This document shows positions 1 to 11,363 of a stretch of DNA of 37,919 bases, one piece after another. The translations under genes and the position numbers were made by a program. The stretch covers positions 1 through 37,919 of IMG/VR virus record IMGVR_UViG_3300035188_000700. The stretch is one strand, 5' to 3'. The number at the start of each line of letters is the position of its first letter. Position 1 is the stretch's first letter. This DNA comes from a virus. The notes below the pieces were generated by a model. The model made no database searches. It saw only the letters and a list, made by a program, of their open reading frames with translations, and was not told where the DNA came from.

Positions 1-138
1 AAGCGTTACCGGATGCTCCGACCACCACAGCATAGGCATTTGCTGAAGCACCGACCACCACAGCATAGGCATTCCCGGCAGTTCCTACAACATTGGCATA
101 GGCATTTCCAGAGCGGCCTACAGTATTGGACCAAGAAT
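1..138 (-). repeat. 33-bp (11-residue) tandem repeat in fibre gene
   Basis: Successive 11-residue units read SNSWSNTVGRS, GNAYANVVGTA, GNAYAVVVGAS, ANAYAVVVGAS and the start of another. At the DNA level a 23-base core recurs exactly 33 bp apart at about 18 and 51. The array continues beyond the left edge, so its copy number is unknown. Confidence 0.8.
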
Positions 139-520
139 TACTGGAATTAGCCATAGCACCAGAATATGCATTTGCTGAAATCAAACCTACATTAGCATTA
201 TTATAAGCTGCATTAGCAACTGCGTAACCAGAAGCAATATTGACAATTGCTCCCTGTACCAAAGTATGAACAACATTTACTGAATAAGAGGATGCTATGA
301 CGTTAGGGTGTGAATTGTTTACATCGGTGGAAAGATTAGTGTCAATGTATATTACACCACCACGACCAATATTTGCTGTAACTGTTAAAGATTCTGTGTT
401 TGATCGTGCTTGAACCAGAGAACCATTTGATTCATATTCATTAATATATGAAACCGTTTGATTGGTTACAATTCTCCACTGGTCGAATGTGCTTGTAAGA
501 GCAACGTTTGAAATTGACAT
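1..520 (-). CDS. Tail fibre-like structural protein, N-terminal part (cut by window edge)
   Basis: The frame is open from an ATG at 520 to the left edge, giving the first 173 residues. AGGATAA lies 7 nt before the ATG and fixes the start. The N-terminus (MSISNVALTSTFDQWRIVTN) resembles the first residues of fibre-like virion proteins in marine T4-like phages, from memory of that family. After about residue 75 the protein becomes rich in Ala, Asn, Ser and Gly. At the edge it runs into a tandem 11-residue repeat (consensus xNAYAxVVGxx). It is the last visible gene of the late baseplate operon, downstream of the gp10-like genes, the usual place for fibre genes. It is probably a trimeric fibre shaft. 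Its C-terminal, receptor-binding part is not in the window, so the receptor cannot be guessed. Confidence 0.7.
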   Translation of the reverse strand, partial: MSISNVALTSTFDQWRIVTNQTVSYINEYESNGSLVQARSNTESLTVTANIGRGGVIYIDTNLSTDVNNSHPNVIASSYSVNVVHTLVQGAIVNIASGYAVANAAYNNANVGLISANAYSGAMANSSNSWSNTVGRSGNAYANVVGTAGNAYAVVVGASANAYAVVVGASGNA

Positions 521-532
521 TAATTTATCCTA

Positions 533-769
533 TTAATTGACTAATTTTTGCAGCAATGCTTTGATTTCGGACACATCATTCTTTACAGTTTCAAGGTCGT
601 TTAATCTATCTTTGATGGTATTTATCTCACCTCTCATTTCGATTTCCGATTGTATAGACCTTTTCTTGTTCAGGTATTCATTAGCTTTGGCATGATTGTT
701 GAGCAAGATGGCACCACTTTTCCTATCTTTTACTAATCCCTCATAGTCTTTTACTTTATCAACTTCCAT
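533..769 (-). CDS. Small coiled-coil protein of the late operon
   Basis: This is a 78-residue charged protein with no Cys or Trp. Residues 30-76 show heptad-like spacing of hydrophobic residues (motifs EIEMRGEINTIKDRLNDLE and VSEIKALLQKL), so a coiled coil is likely. Its ATG shares one base with the stop codon of the upstream gp10-like gene (TAATG), which implies translational coupling. Its stop lies 12 nt before the fibre gene start. Position between a baseplate-type protein and a fibre suggests a role as a fibre adaptor or chaperone, but this is inference. I do not recognise a named family. Confidence 0.75.
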   Translation of the reverse strand: MEVDKVKDYEGLVKDRKSGAILLNNHAKANEYLNKKRSIQSEIEMRGEINTIKDRLNDLETVKNDVSEIKALLQKLVN

Positions 770-3700
770 TAGTAAGCATCCTCTGGTAGTGCAATCGCTC
801 TGAAATCATACACATATGGAATCTTGGAAAATACTGTCCCATTTGAAGCCAGAACAATCTTCATAGCAAACTGATTGAACGTTTTGTATGTTGCCAAATC
901 AGTAGAATATGTAATGTTATTAGAAGTTAGTGATGGTCTATATTCATATTCAATTTGCTCATTGTTTAATGAATATGTGAACTCACTTGTTTTCTGTTCC
1001 ATTCTTTCCCAATTGCGGTTCTCGATTGGCTCAGGATCTAGCCAGTTTCTAACTTTGTAGTAAACTTGGACATTTGCTCCTGGTGGCTTGATAGCAGTCA
1101 AGAATACACGAAGATCACCAGCATCAAAACCATCTCTTAGAGTGATTGTCTTTGTAATGTAGCGAGCAAGTGCTGGACCACCAGAAGAACCTACTTCGGT
1201 GATAACATTGGCGGCCGCATCGGTGCCTGTTCCTGTAATCGTCACTGTGACATCATCGACATAACCTGTTCCAGCATTATCGATCACTATGCTTGTTACT
1301 TCTCCACTTGTCACATTAACAACTGCATAACCATTAGCACCGTAACCCACATTACTTGTGAACTCTACAGCAGCGTTTTGTGTATAACCAGAACCTGCAT
1401 TTGTTACGATTAATTTTTCATCCGACAATCCGGTATTATTGATACGGTTCTCAATAGCAACAAAGTTCTGTCTGTTATGGAATACAACAGGCGAAACTTC
1501 AGGATTAGTTGTTGAGAAATTTATTCTTGTATCAAAAGAATATCCTGTCTTGTTAGATGCCAAAATTACTTTTCTTTCGGTCAAATCGGTTCTTCTGTCA
1601 GGCAAGTAGCTAGTGAATGTGCTTTCGAAGCTACCATTTGCATTGCTGGTAGACTTGTAGCTATAAGCCAACTTGGTGCTTGATACCTCAATAGCATCCG
1701 ATTGTAGCTCAAAAGCATCGTAGACTGTATTTGCTGTGCCAACTCTATTCAATTTCACTTTATCTTCATTGAATCTTGCGATACCATTTGCACGGAATTC
1801 ACACTGATTAATTCTAAACATAATATCTTCATCTTGAACAGCGGTCCAAGTTCTACGATTTTGAGACTTAAATAGTGATCCTGTATAAGGTTGCTTATAA
1901 ACCTTAGCGTCAGCATTCGCTGAACCTAATGGAAGCTGCCCTAATTCAGAAAGATAATAATCATATCCAAAATCATCAGTAATTACAACGAATGAATACT
2001 CAAAGCCCGAGTTCAGATATACCGGACTTGGGAATGTAAATCTGGTGTAAGTTAGTGAGTTGCTCACATTAGGTAGCTCGGAAACTTTAACTTGTGGTGA
2101 TTCCATTAGACATGTGGCACCAGGAATAACAGTATTACTGCTTGGCTGACCGTTGACCATTGGCCTAATTTGCATTTCTAGAGGTAGTGAACCCTTATTC
2201 TTGAAGAACATATCAACAGAATCGACGAAAATGCCATCTTTATGATCAATCGTTGAAACATAGAAAGATTGTGCAATCGGATCATCGTCAACCCATGGCG
2301 TCGATGGCTCTGACCATGGATTATCACAATCACCAAAATATTGAATATTAGATTGGCAGTATGTTTGGCAATCTGATACTGTATAGAAATTTAGATAGTC
2401 CCAGCACTCTGTTATTCCACCACAGATACCAGAGAAACATGACACTGGGCAGTAACATGCAGGAGAAGGTGCCGGAGTTGGAGAAGGTGTTCTCGTTGGT
2501 GTAGGAGAAACCGGCGGCGTTCTCGTAGGAGTTCTCGTTGGAGTTGGTGTCACTGATGGTGTAGGTGTCAATGTTATAGGTGGCGTCCTAGTAGGTGTAG
2601 GTGTCACCGTAGGTGTCATTGTTGGCGTTGGTGTTCTAGTAGGTGTAGCCGAAATAGTAGGCGTCGGCGACCTAGTAGGTGTAATTGTTGCCGTAGGTGT
2701 AATTGTTGGCGTTGGTGTTCTAGTAGGTGTAACCGTCGGTGTTCTAGTAGGCGTTGGTGTTCCAGTAGGTGTCACCGTATTAGTTGGTGTTCTAGTTGGT
2801 GTAGGTGTAACCGTTGCGGTTGGAGTCACCGTTGGAGTAGGTGTTCTCGTTGGTGTAGGAGAAGCCGCAGGCGTTGGCGTAATCGAAGGCGTTACCGTGG
2901 CCGTAGGTGTAATTGTAGGCGTAGGTGTAGGCGTGTTCGTTGCCGTAGGTGTAGGCGTATTTGTTGGTGTTCTAGTTGGCGTAGGTGTTGGTGTATTAGT
3001 TGGTGTAACCGTTGGCGTTGGTGTCACCGTTGGTGTTGGTGTTCTAGTTGGTGTCACCGATGGAGTAGGCGTATTCGTTGCCGTAGGTGTAATAGTAGGT
3101 GTAGGTGTTATTGTTGGCGTTACAGTAATAGTAGGCGTAATTGTTGGTGTCACCGATGGAGTAGGTGTATTCGTTGGTGTAGGTGTCACCGTAATAGGTG
3201 GTGTTTGCGTTGGTGTAACCGTTGGTGTTGGTGTTGGTGTAGGCGTATCCGTGACCGTAGGAGTTGGTGTAGGAGTAACTGTTGCCGTAGGTGTTCTAGT
3301 TGGTGTAACTGTTGGTGTTGGCGTTGGTGTTGGAGTAGGATCAATAACCGCAGCAATCATTGTTGATACGTTGGCTACTATACTTCTCTGAATAATTTGT
3401 GCCTTTGATAGGTCTAAGCCATTAGTCACATAACGATATTCGGCCCAACTTGTGGTCTGTAGCATATCGTTTCTTGGGTTGTCCAATAGCTTGAATATTC
3501 TATCACCAGTTCTGATCTTAAAACTAGACTGAGAAGGATCAGGAATGTGAATGATTCCAGACAGATGCCCAATTTCAGAAACGAAAAGTCTTTGTGTGCT
3601 ATTTGAATACCATAGATTTCTAATATCACCAAGAGAATAAACTAGATTAGCGGTGACATTTGGCAACTCTGGAGAAACTGTAGCAGTTCTTGTAGATGCA

Positions 3701-4359
3701 TTATAGCTTTCAATTTTTGCACTTTGACCTGCTCTCGTACCATTGACAATAGTAATTACGTTACCTCTGTAGTAATCCTCTATTGTCGAGTTGGCATCTG
3801 GTGCCAATACAATGATAGTCCCGTTACTTCCACTTCTAGTTACACCAGAATAATGTATATAATTTTTAACTCTAGATGTGTAAGAAGAATCTCTACTCGT
3901 AATAGTTGAACCGACCGAAACTGAAGATGGATTCTCCCAATCTGAAACATATAATCTGGTGTTACCATCAGTCAATGATGTTTCAACACAAAGAACTGTT
4001 GCGTTTGAGGAACCAATTCTGATAACTTCTCTGTTACCGGCTTTCAAATCTTTAGGAAAAGTATTTGATGTGGTTTCTAGAATATTTGTCTTTTGGATGA
4101 ATTGATTGATAGGTTGATCATCGAAGTAACCATACATTATTCTGAATGGTCTAAGTCTATAAGCAACAAACTCTATTTCTTGACCACGGATATAGGGAAT
4201 GTAAGATGCATTTGTTAGGACAGAGGCAAGTCGATCAACTGTAGTGGTGTTTGTTACAACCGTAGTTGTCTCAAAGTTATATTGAGCGCCTGTAGGAACA
4301 GAGCCTTGTGAAAGCTGTGTTCTGGTCGTAACAATAGATCCTGAAGTGTTAGTTGTCAT
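769..4359 (-). CDS. gp10-like baseplate/virion protein with Pro-Thr stalk (paralogue A)
   Basis: This 1196-residue structural protein has four visible parts. Residues 1-340 are a beta-rich N-domain containing [20 protein letters not shown]. Residues 341-633 are an almost uninterrupted Pro-Thr stalk of TPT, TVTP and TRTP units. Residues about 634-690 form a cassette with eight cysteines starting ACYCPVSC. Residues about 690-1196 are a C-domain ending in ALPEDAY. The neighbour at 4362 has the same plan and near-identical ends, so the two arose by tandem duplication. Position after gp6, gp7, gp8 and the DUF4815 gene matches T4 gp9-gp12, so a baseplate wedge or fibre-attachment role is inferred. 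A GSGYT-type repeat module lies at about 983-1056. I see no signal peptide. The gp10 equivalence is tentative. Confidence 0.65.
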   Translation of the reverse strand: MTTNTSGSIVTTRTQLSQGSVPTGAQYNFETTTVVTNTTTVDRLASVLTNASYIPYIRGQEIEFVAYRLRPFRIMYGYFDDQPINQFIQKTNILETTSNTFPKDLKAGNREVIRIGSSNATVLCVETSLTDGNTRLYVSDWENPSSVSVGSTITSRDSSYTSRVKNYIHYSGVTRSGSNGTIIVLAPDANSTIEDYYRGNVITIVNGTRAGQSAKIESYNASTRTATVSPELPNVTANLVYSLGDIRNLWYSNSTQRLFVSEIGHLSGIIHIPDPSQSSFKIRTGDRIFKLLDNPRNDMLQTTSWAEYRYVTNGLDLSKAQIIQRSIVANVSTMIAAVIDPTPTPTPTPTVTPTRTPTATVTPTPTPTVTDTPTPTPTPTVTPTQTPPITVTPTPTNTPTPSVTPTITPTITVTPTITPTPTITPTATNTPTPSVTPTRTPTPTVTPTPTVTPTNTPTPTPTRTPTNTPTPTATNTPTPTPTITPTATVTPSITPTPAASPTPTRTPTPTVTPTATVTPTPTRTPTNTVTPTGTPTPTRTPTVTPTRTPTPTITPTATITPTRSPTPTISATPTRTPTPTMTPTVTPTPTRTPPITLTPTPSVTPTPTRTPTRTPPVSPTPTRTPSPTPAPSPACYCPVSCFSGICGGITECWDYLNFYTVSDCQTYCQSNIQYFGDCDNPWSEPSTPWVDDDPIAQSFYVSTIDHKDGIFVDSVDMFFKNKGSLPLEMQIRPMVNGQPSSNTVIPGATCLMESPQVKVSELPNVSNSLTYTRFTFPSPVYLNSGFEYSFVVITDDFGYDYYLSELGQLPLGSANADAKVYKQPYTGSLFKSQNRRTWTAVQDEDIMFRINQCEFRANGIARFNEDKVKLNRVGTANTVYDAFELQSDAIEVSSTKLAYSYKSTSNANGSFESTFTSYLPDRRTDLTERKVILASNKTGYSFDTRINFSTTNPEVSPVVFHNRQNFVAIENRINNTGLSDEKLIVTNAGSGYTQNAAVEFTSNVGYGANGYAVVNVTSGEVTSIVIDNAGTGYVDDVTVTITGTGTDAAANVITEVGSSGGPALARYITKTITLRDGFDAGDLRVFLTAIKPPGANVQVYYKVRNWLDPEPIENRNWERMEQKTSEFTYSLNNEQIEYEYRPSLTSNNITYSTDLATYKTFNQFAMKIVLASNGTVFSKIPYVYDFRAIALPEDAY
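2461..3338 (-). repeat. Pro-Thr-encoding degenerate repeat tract, paralogue A
   Basis: About 880 bp made of short units encoding PT, TPT, TVTPT and TRTPT. The plus strand is strongly G/T-rich (GTNGGNGTN units) with very little A or C. The units are degenerate at third positions, so the protein pattern is better conserved than the DNA. The same tract type recurs in the next gene, giving a recombination substrate between the paralogues. Confidence 0.9.
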
Positions 4360-4361
4360 AG

Positions 4362-7300
4362 TTAGTATGCGTCCTCTGGTAGTGCAATTGCTCTTAAATC
4401 ATACACATATGGTACTTTAGATGGAACAGTATCAACCGATGAAAGGGTCACTTTGATTGCATACTGGTTAAACGTTTTATAAGTTGCTAGTTCCGTATTA
4501 TATACAATATTATTAGATGTTAACGATGGTCTATATTCATATTCAATCTGTTCACCGTCTAGAGAGTAAGTGAACTCATTAGTTTGCTGAATCATTCTTC
4601 TCCAAGACAATGATTCGATTGGATTAGGATCGAGCCAGTTTCTAACTTTATAGTAAACCTGGACATTACATCCTGGTGGCTTAACTGCTGTCAAGAATAC
4701 ACGAAGATCACCAGCATCAAACCCTTCAACCAAAGTTACAGTTTTAGAAATATATCGTGTCAGTGATGGGCCGCCAGAAGGTGAGGTTTCAGTTATAACT
4801 TCTACGCCTGCTCCTGAGCCATCTCCAACAATTTCTGCTGATACATTATCAACGTAACCTGTGCCTGCATTATCAACAATAATATTTATAACATTTCCTT
4901 CAAACACTTCCGCATATGCATTAGCACCATATCCAATATCACTTGAAATAACTACGGCTGCGTTTGATGAATAATTTGTTCCTAGGTTCGTTATTGTAAA
5001 CTTATCGTAACTTAGTCCTGTGTTATTTATAATGTTTTCAATGGCAACCAAATTCTGTCTATTCTGGAAAAATATAGGTGATACTTCAGGATTTGAGGTT
5101 GTCATATCCACTTTCATTTTAAATGAATTGGAATCATTCACTGCATTAATAACTTTTCTGTAATCAAGATCGTTTCTCTTGTCAGGTCTGATGAATGTGA
5201 AAGTGTCATCCATTTCACCTGTTGCATTTGCAGTGCCTTTATAGTTATAAACCACTCTCGTCGAAGGCAACTCGATTGCATCTGATTGCATCTCAAATGC
5301 ATCATAATAAACATTAACAGAAGTTTGTTTAGCTAGTTTGATCTTATCTTCTTCTAGTTGCAATGAGCCAATTGTTGGACCAAACTGACACTGATTAATT
5401 CTAAACATAATGTCTTCATCCTGAACGGCAGTCCAAGTTCTTTGATTCTGTGATTTGAATAGTGAACCTAGGAATGGCTGCTTACTGATGTAAGTAGTCC
5501 CATTCAGTACCTGTTTGCCTATTTCAGATAGATAATAGTCATAACCAAAGTCATCGGTAACTACAACAAAAGAATATTCAAATCCTGAGTTGAGATAAAC
5601 TGGGCTCGGGAATGTAAATCTGGTGTAAGTCATTGAGTTACTTACATTTGGTGTTTCTGAAACTACAATATCTTCTGGCTCAAGAATTACGGTAGCACCA
5701 GGTATAATGTCTACGCTGCTTGGCTGACCGTTGACCATCGGTCTAATCTGCATTTCGATAGGCAAAGATTCGCCACGGTTCTTAAAGAACATATCGATAG
5801 AGTGGACGAAAACGCCATCTTTATGGTCAGTTGCCGAGACATAGAAAGATTGTGCAATCGGATCGTCTATGAATCTGCGAACTACAGACCTGCATTGAGT
5901 ATTACAATCTTGCTGTGTATAGAAATATGTCCAACCCTCAAATCTATCTCTAGCGGGCACACGCCACATACCACCTCTTCCTCCTCGACCTGTCCAATAT
6001 TCAACCACTGTTACTGGGCAGTAACAAGCGGGTGTAGGATCAGGAGTTCTCGTAGGTGTTATAGTTGGTGTTGGAGAAGGCGTATTGGTTGCTGTTCTCG
6101 TAGGCGTAGGCGTAGGAGTTAATGTATTAGTTGGCGTATTTGTTGGCGTAATCGTAGGCGTGCGTGTAGGCGTTCTAGTAGGTGTAGGTGTAGTGGTTGC
6201 CGTAACTGTCACAGTTGGAGTGACAGTTGGTGTAACCGGCGCTGTTGGAGTTATTGTAGGCGTAGGTGTGCGTGTCGGTGTTCTAGTTGGTGTAACCGTA
6301 TTAGTTGGCGTCACCGTTGGCGTAGGTGTATTAGTGCCTGTAGGTGTGCGTGTAGGTGTCACCGTTGGTGTAGGCGTATTCGTAGGAGTAGGTGTGCGTG
6401 TAGGAGTAGGAGTAGCTCCTGGTGTTTGTGTTATAGAAGGTGTAGGTGTCACAGTTGGAGTGACAGTAGCCGTAGGCGTGCGTGTAGGTGTCGGTGTCAC
6501 CGTTGGCGTAGGTGTATTAGTTGGTGTCACTGTAATAGTTGGAGTCACCGTTGGTGTTGGTGTTCTAGTTGGTGTAATTGACGGTGTTACAGATACAGTT
6601 AGTGTAGGAGTAGGTGTAACTGTAGGTGTAGGAGTAGGTGTAACCGTTGAAGTCGGAGTAGGACTTGGAGTTACCGTAGTTGTAGGTGTATTAGTTGGTG
6701 TCAGCGTTGGGCTCGGAGTTGTTGTCGGAGTCAACGTTGGCGTAACCGTTGGTGTCGGTGTAAGCGTTGGTGTTACGGTTCTCGTAGGAGATGGTGTTGG
6801 CGTAATCGTTGGTGTTGGTGTAGGCTCTATAACAACAGTTATAGTGTCATCCACATTTTCAATAACTAACTTTTGAACAATCTGCGCCTTGGTTAGATCC
6901 AAACCATTTGTTACATATCGATAATCTGCAATCGTGCTATATTGTTCAATGTCATTTCTATCATTATCGATTAGTCTTAGGATTCTATCACCAGTTCTCC
7001 ATTTGACCGTAGATTGAGAAGGATCTGGAATATGAAATATTCCTGTCAATACACCTCTTGGTGAAACAAACAAACGCTGTGTCGTGTTTGCTGGCCATAG
7101 GCTTTTAATATCACCTAGAGAGTAAGTTGCGCCAGGAGAAATATTAGAAAATGCAGGATTAACTTCTGCTATTCTGGTAGCAGCGTTATAGCTAATGATC
7201 TTGGAACTCTCACCAGCATTTTTACCAGAAACTATGGTAATTACATTTCCTGTGTAGTAATTTTCTATGCTGTTGTTAGCATCAAGGGATAGTAAAATGG

Positions 7301-7868
7301 ATGTAGAGTTGGTACCTGGTCTAACAATACCTGAATAGTGTATATAATTCTTAATGAAGGACTCACGCTTCGATGTATGTGTGTAGACACGCATACCTTC
7401 ATCAACCTGTCTAGGAGATGTTAGATCACTCACATAAATTCTTGTATTGCCATCATTCTCATTTGTTTCGATGGCCAAAACATTTGCATTAGATGAGCCG
7501 GTACTACCAGTAACGGAGAGAACTTCTCTAGCACCTGTTCCGCTCAATAGGCTAACGATGTCAGGATGTCTTGAAGTTAACTCAATAATGTTTGGTCTTT
7601 GAATAAACCTATTAATAGGAATATCATCGAAATAAGCATAGATCATTCTATAGGGTCTTAACCTATAACCTACAAACTCTATCTCCTGACCACGAATATA
7701 AGGAACATATGATATATTTGTTAATGCCGAACCGATGTCTCTTTCTACGGTTGTTGTATTAACAACTATTGAAGAAGATTCAATAGAGAATGTGGCCATC
7801 GGTGGAATAAAATTATTCGCAACCAGTTGTCTTGTAATAGTAGTAGGTAATGATGTATCTGTTGCCAT
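4362..7868 (-). CDS. gp10-like baseplate/virion protein with Pro-Thr stalk (paralogue B)
   Basis: This 1168-residue protein is a paralogue of its downstream neighbour, from which it is separated by 2 nt. It has the same N-domain ([21 protein letters not shown]), a Pro-Thr stalk at residues about 349-614, a shorter cassette with four cysteines (ACYCPV, then DCNTQC) and a C-domain ending ALPEDAY. A GSGYT-like module sits at about 960-1028. The N- and C-domains are clearly alike in the two copies, while the stalk and cassette differ in length and composition. It probably forms an elongated, possibly trimeric part of the wedge periphery, inferred from gene order. The start follows the DUF4815 stop by 15 nt, with AAGGTCC further upstream as a weak ribosome site. 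Confidence 0.65.
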   Translation of the reverse strand: MATDTSLPTTITRQLVANNFIPPMATFSIESSSIVVNTTTVERDIGSALTNISYVPYIRGQEIEFVGYRLRPYRMIYAYFDDIPINRFIQRPNIIELTSRHPDIVSLLSGTGAREVLSVTGSTGSSNANVLAIETNENDGNTRIYVSDLTSPRQVDEGMRVYTHTSKRESFIKNYIHYSGIVRPGTNSTSILLSLDANNSIENYYTGNVITIVSGKNAGESSKIISYNAATRIAEVNPAFSNISPGATYSLGDIKSLWPANTTQRLFVSPRGVLTGIFHIPDPSQSTVKWRTGDRILRLIDNDRNDIEQYSTIADYRYVTNGLDLTKAQIVQKLVIENVDDTITVVIEPTPTPTITPTPSPTRTVTPTLTPTPTVTPTLTPTTTPSPTLTPTNTPTTTVTPSPTPTSTVTPTPTPTVTPTPTLTVSVTPSITPTRTPTPTVTPTITVTPTNTPTPTVTPTPTRTPTATVTPTVTPTPSITQTPGATPTPTRTPTPTNTPTPTVTPTRTPTGTNTPTPTVTPTNTVTPTRTPTRTPTPTITPTAPVTPTVTPTVTVTATTTPTPTRTPTRTPTITPTNTPTNTLTPTPTPTRTATNTPSPTPTITPTRTPDPTPACYCPVTVVEYWTGRGGRGGMWRVPARDRFEGWTYFYTQQDCNTQCRSVVRRFIDDPIAQSFYVSATDHKDGVFVHSIDMFFKNRGESLPIEMQIRPMVNGQPSSVDIIPGATVILEPEDIVVSETPNVSNSMTYTRFTFPSPVYLNSGFEYSFVVVTDDFGYDYYLSEIGKQVLNGTTYISKQPFLGSLFKSQNQRTWTAVQDEDIMFRINQCQFGPTIGSLQLEEDKIKLAKQTSVNVYYDAFEMQSDAIELPSTRVVYNYKGTANATGEMDDTFTFIRPDKRNDLDYRKVINAVNDSNSFKMKVDMTTSNPEVSPIFFQNRQNLVAIENIINNTGLSYDKFTITNLGTNYSSNAAVVISSDIGYGANAYAEVFEGNVINIIVDNAGTGYVDNVSAEIVGDGSGAGVEVITETSPSGGPSLTRYISKTVTLVEGFDAGDLRVFLTAVKPPGCNVQVYYKVRNWLDPNPIESLSWRRMIQQTNEFTYSLDGEQIEYEYRPSLTSNNIVYNTELATYKTFNQYAIKVTLSSVDTVPSKVPYVYDLRAIALPEDAY
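6029..6824 (-). repeat. Pro-Thr-encoding degenerate repeat tract, paralogue B
   Basis: About 800 bp of the same kind as the tract in paralogue A, encoding PT, TVTPT, TRTPT and TNTPT units. The order of units differs from copy A, so the tracts have expanded, shrunk or recombined independently after the gene duplication. Confidence 0.9.
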
Positions 7869-7883
7869 AAGTATTAAAGGACC

Positions 7884-10800
7884 TTATCTAGACTGACTGT
7901 TGACTATGCTCTGATATACCTCAAATCTGGTTGTTTCAATAGAATTAGTATCAGTGACAACAATATCAGGGTCAACGTTGGTGCTCTTCCAAATATCGGC
8001 TTCAGGAAGAGTAACGATGTTACCGTGGAATCCACCGTATAGGAACTCAGCAACAGGCGCATCTTTAGTCGCATATGGCTGTGTTATGAAAGGTTTAGTT
8101 GTATAATTAAGTGTTATCTTATCACGATGAACAGTAACATTAGAACTCAAAGAGGTATTCACTGCTAGATAAAGACCTGTCGTGTTTGATTGACACTGAA
8201 GGTAACCATCTTGGAAATTCATAGCACACTTATAGTCGGCCAATTCAGAATTACCTAATATATGGCCGGTGAAGCTATCAGCAAATACACCATATTTTGT
8301 TCTCTCTAGGCCATTAACGTCGGTGATAGACATATCGACGGCCTTTTTCTCTAGATTATTCAAGGTCACAAAATATTCAAGGTTTTCCACTCTCTTATCA
8401 ATCTTTCCGATATCTCTCATTGTATAACGACGATTATCGACATACCTAACAGAGATATTACTTGAATATTCTGTGTATGGTGGAATGCCAAGAGAATAAA
8501 GAACCATAACTCTGTTAGGTACAATAGGATCTTGTGGTGTCTTTGAAGGAATGCCTTCAATCAACTCAAACTCTCTCTTGGAATTCAAGACAATAAGATC
8601 ACGACGACCGAGATAGTAAGAATAATCTAACTGAAAGTCTGTCGTTGGAATAGGTGGCAGTATGCCTGATAGTGTATAATTAGGTGAAGTGTTAGAAGCA
8701 TTTTGTCTAACAGGTCTAAAGTCGATACTATCTCTTAGCTCAATCAAATCACCATTTGATCTTCTATGCTGAGGAATGATTGAGTAACCATCTCCTAGTA
8801 AATCACCATCGCTGTAGATTTGATTAGCTAGGTCGGGGTAAGAATCAACAGAGAAGTAACCTCCTCCAGTTGCTACAGTATTATGCTGATAATAATAGCA
8901 ACATACTAGCAAAGGACCCTTACATGCAGGCCAATCTGGCTTCAGTTTAATTGATGCATGATCGTAATGTGAATCTTTTTGACCATTATCAAACTCATAT
9001 CTAATGGTCACATCATCAAGCTCTGTGAGGATTTCACCTGGATCAGGAATTGGTCCACCATTTAGGTCATAGATTTTCTTAACACCAATAACATCTGAGA
9101 GATATAGAGTTTCAGGAACACCAGTCTTTCTTGATGGATTACTAATGATAACTTGGCCAGCATTTAAATAAACATTAGCCGATGAGCCAGTTGACCAACC
9201 TGTAAGATACGCAGGTGTTTCTGCGGACATTGTTTTGGTATTAGCCTGAATGAATGTCTTTAGTTTAGGTAATACACCGGTATCAAATTCCATTCTCGCA
9301 AATACAACGGAACTGAATGTGTCGTTAGGATCAGTATTGCTGGTACTGAATGTGACCTGTTCTGGAATACCAGATGTAACACTGACTGTAACAGGTATAA
9401 TATCTCCGTTTGATCTTGCGGATACTTTTTTATCGACGCAGACTACAAGGAAATTATCCATTACAGTGGAAGATGTATTTGATGACGATGTTGCGCCTAG
9501 GAATTGCTCGTTAACACCAGCAACGATAGGATCTGAAACGCCGGAATTAAAGTCAATTTCTGTATACTTCTTTCTAAAACTATAAAACATATTAGAAATG
9601 CTATTAGCAACATATGTTTCAGGTAGAGGGAACAGTAGATTATTGAGTGACGGCTCAGAAACATATGCAGAACCGGTCGGCACACGGCCAACTTTGTTTG
9701 CCACTGTTATGTTACAATTTGCATTACTTGTAGCACCGACTGTGTAGCTTCTATTGATTACAAATGATTCAGCCTCTTCAAAGTCGAAGTCAATGGAAAC
9801 ATTGCTGCTGGAAGTTGGTGTTTCAATAAAATCAGGTGCAACCGTGATTGTCTGAGAAGGACCGTTATAGCTTGTGATATTATATGTATAACCTCTTCCT
9901 GGGCCAGAAACAACTCTGAGTGAAGCTCCTTGATAACAGTTATCGATGAAAGTCAATAGAGTTGGGCTGTTCAATAGTGTAAGAGTATTTGCACTGGTGA
10001 CGCTGGCTACTGGAGAAGTAATTGTTCTATAATTTACATCGAATAGATAAAATTCATATGAACGATTATTTGTAGAAAGATCATTACTATAGAACTGCAA
10101 GTCTCTTATTCTACCAGTTCCGATTTTGGTCGTCTGATATGTTGTGTTACTGGTGAAATTGATATTAGCATAAGGTACACAATGAATATCATATAGTTCC
10201 ATTGTGGATGTATCGAAAACACCTTTGAGGCCATCAACGATAACATAATTACCGTAGTTCATATTCAATTCAAAGTCTACAATATCTCTCTTGGTTCTAG
10301 CCTTTGGAATTCTAATTTCACTATCAGCTATAGTCTCATATTCATATCCATAGATGTATGCTTTTCCTGGTGTAAGTTTTGCACGAACAAAATTGAATGG
10401 ATCAAACTTATCGAAATCAAATGAAAGAATGAATGGTCTAACTGTATAGTTTCCGGATTCGTCATATGTTCTTCTAGCAAATACTTCTTCGATCTCAGAA
10501 TAAACCGGAAATTTAATTTGCTTCTTGACAACACCATCTTCAATTCTTGCTAGTTCGATGAAATTCTTATCATCAGGCGATGTTAGGCTTCTTCTGCTTA
10601 ACACAAGATTCATCTGATATCTTGCAGCACCTGGTGCCTGATAGTTTGATGCTTCTTGTGCAGGATCCAATAGTGTAGAATCGGAATCTTCGGTAACTAT
10701 TAAATCATCCAGTTCTAGACCAACTTTACAGTTTACTGGTGTACCATACTTTGAGATAATAACAGACTGAGCAGGAACTTTTACAAAGTATCCGTTAAAG

Positions 10801-11345
10801 AAGAAGATCGAATCTCTCAAGTAAGCGAGGACCGAACCTGATCCGCTATTTGCTGTTGCTGTATTTACATAAACTTCTTCAGTGTCTATTTTTAATGTAA
10901 CATTATCAGAAAATGAACCCGGAGTAATATAACGACCAACCAATAATGGTGGATCATTTGTAGTCGATTCGGCAGTCTGGATAACTTTAAATTTGGTATT
11001 AGTTGAGCCGTCAGATAGAACTAGAACCTGATCTCTGAATCTGGACGCTACAATATCTGTACCGGCAAACTGTGGATTAAGATTGAGTGATTGAAGGACT
11101 TCATTAGGTAGAAAAATGTCACCACCGATGACAGGTGAACCATTTTCAAAAATATGACGACCGAATCTTTCGACCTGATTCTGCAAAATCGTCTGCATCT
11201 GTGTGAGTTCACGGGCCTGGACAGCATAACCAGGTCTAAACAGAATACGATGAAAATTCTTATCTTCATTGAAATCGTCGTAATACGGCGAAACTTTCGT
11301 GCTTTCTGGAACTACATAGGTGTTTGTGACATTTGCCGAAGCCAT
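7884..11345 (-). CDS. DUF4815-type baseplate/tail structural protein
   Basis: This is a 1153-residue virion protein. Its start (YYDDFNEDKNFHRILFRPGY, then AVQARELTQMQTILQNQVER) matches my memory of the DUF4815 family, large phage tail proteins found in marine and rhizobial T4-like phages. The rest is beta-rich with many Asn, Ser and Thr, as in baseplate periphery proteins. A segment around residues 465-500 (YQGASLRVVSGPGRGYTYNI) resembles a segment in the N-domains of the two gp10-like proteins ([20 protein letters not shown]), suggesting a shared beta module. It sits between gp8 and those proteins, the place of T4 gp9/gp10, so it probably links the wedge to fibres. GGAATG lies before the start ATG. 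No enzymatic motif is visible. Confidence 0.7.
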   Translation of the reverse strand: MASANVTNTYVVPESTKVSPYYDDFNEDKNFHRILFRPGYAVQARELTQMQTILQNQVERFGRHIFENGSPVIGGDIFLPNEVLQSLNLNPQFAGTDIVASRFRDQVLVLSDGSTNTKFKVIQTAESTTNDPPLLVGRYITPGSFSDNVTLKIDTEEVYVNTATANSGSGSVLAYLRDSIFFFNGYFVKVPAQSVIISKYGTPVNCKVGLELDDLIVTEDSDSTLLDPAQEASNYQAPGAARYQMNLVLSRRSLTSPDDKNFIELARIEDGVVKKQIKFPVYSEIEEVFARRTYDESGNYTVRPFILSFDFDKFDPFNFVRAKLTPGKAYIYGYEYETIADSEIRIPKARTKRDIVDFELNMNYGNYVIVDGLKGVFDTSTMELYDIHCVPYANINFTSNTTYQTTKIGTGRIRDLQFYSNDLSTNNRSYEFYLFDVNYRTITSPVASVTSANTLTLLNSPTLLTFIDNCYQGASLRVVSGPGRGYTYNITSYNGPSQTITVAPDFIETPTSSSNVSIDFDFEEAESFVINRSYTVGATSNANCNITVANKVGRVPTGSAYVSEPSLNNLLFPLPETYVANSISNMFYSFRKKYTEIDFNSGVSDPIVAGVNEQFLGATSSSNTSSTVMDNFLVVCVDKKVSARSNGDIIPVTVSVTSGIPEQVTFSTSNTDPNDTFSSVVFARMEFDTGVLPKLKTFIQANTKTMSAETPAYLTGWSTGSSANVYLNAGQVIISNPSRKTGVPETLYLSDVIGVKKIYDLNGGPIPDPGEILTELDDVTIRYEFDNGQKDSHYDHASIKLKPDWPACKGPLLVCCYYYQHNTVATGGGYFSVDSYPDLANQIYSDGDLLGDGYSIIPQHRRSNGDLIELRDSIDFRPVRQNASNTSPNYTLSGILPPIPTTDFQLDYSYYLGRRDLIVLNSKREFELIEGIPSKTPQDPIVPNRVMVLYSLGIPPYTEYSSNISVRYVDNRRYTMRDIGKIDKRVENLEYFVTLNNLEKKAVDMSITDVNGLERTKYGVFADSFTGHILGNSELADYKCAMNFQDGYLQCQSNTTGLYLAVNTSLSSNVTVHRDKITLNYTTKPFITQPYATKDAPVAEFLYGGFHGNIVTLPEADIWKSTNVDPDIVVTDTNSIETTRFEVYQSIVNSQSR

Positions 11346-11363
11346 ATTTTCTACATTCCTTTA

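Noticed and set aside
1-138. Regular 33-bp repeats as a CRISPR array
   Set aside because: Repeats are contiguous and in frame with a coding sequence, with no unique spacers.
2897-3391. Plus-strand frame of VGVGVGV repeats
   Set aside because: Mirror of the Pro-Thr tract of paralogue A; low complexity, no ribosome site.
6085-6876. Plus-strand 263-codon Val-Gly repeat frame
   Set aside because: Mirror of the Pro-Thr tract of paralogue B on the other strand.
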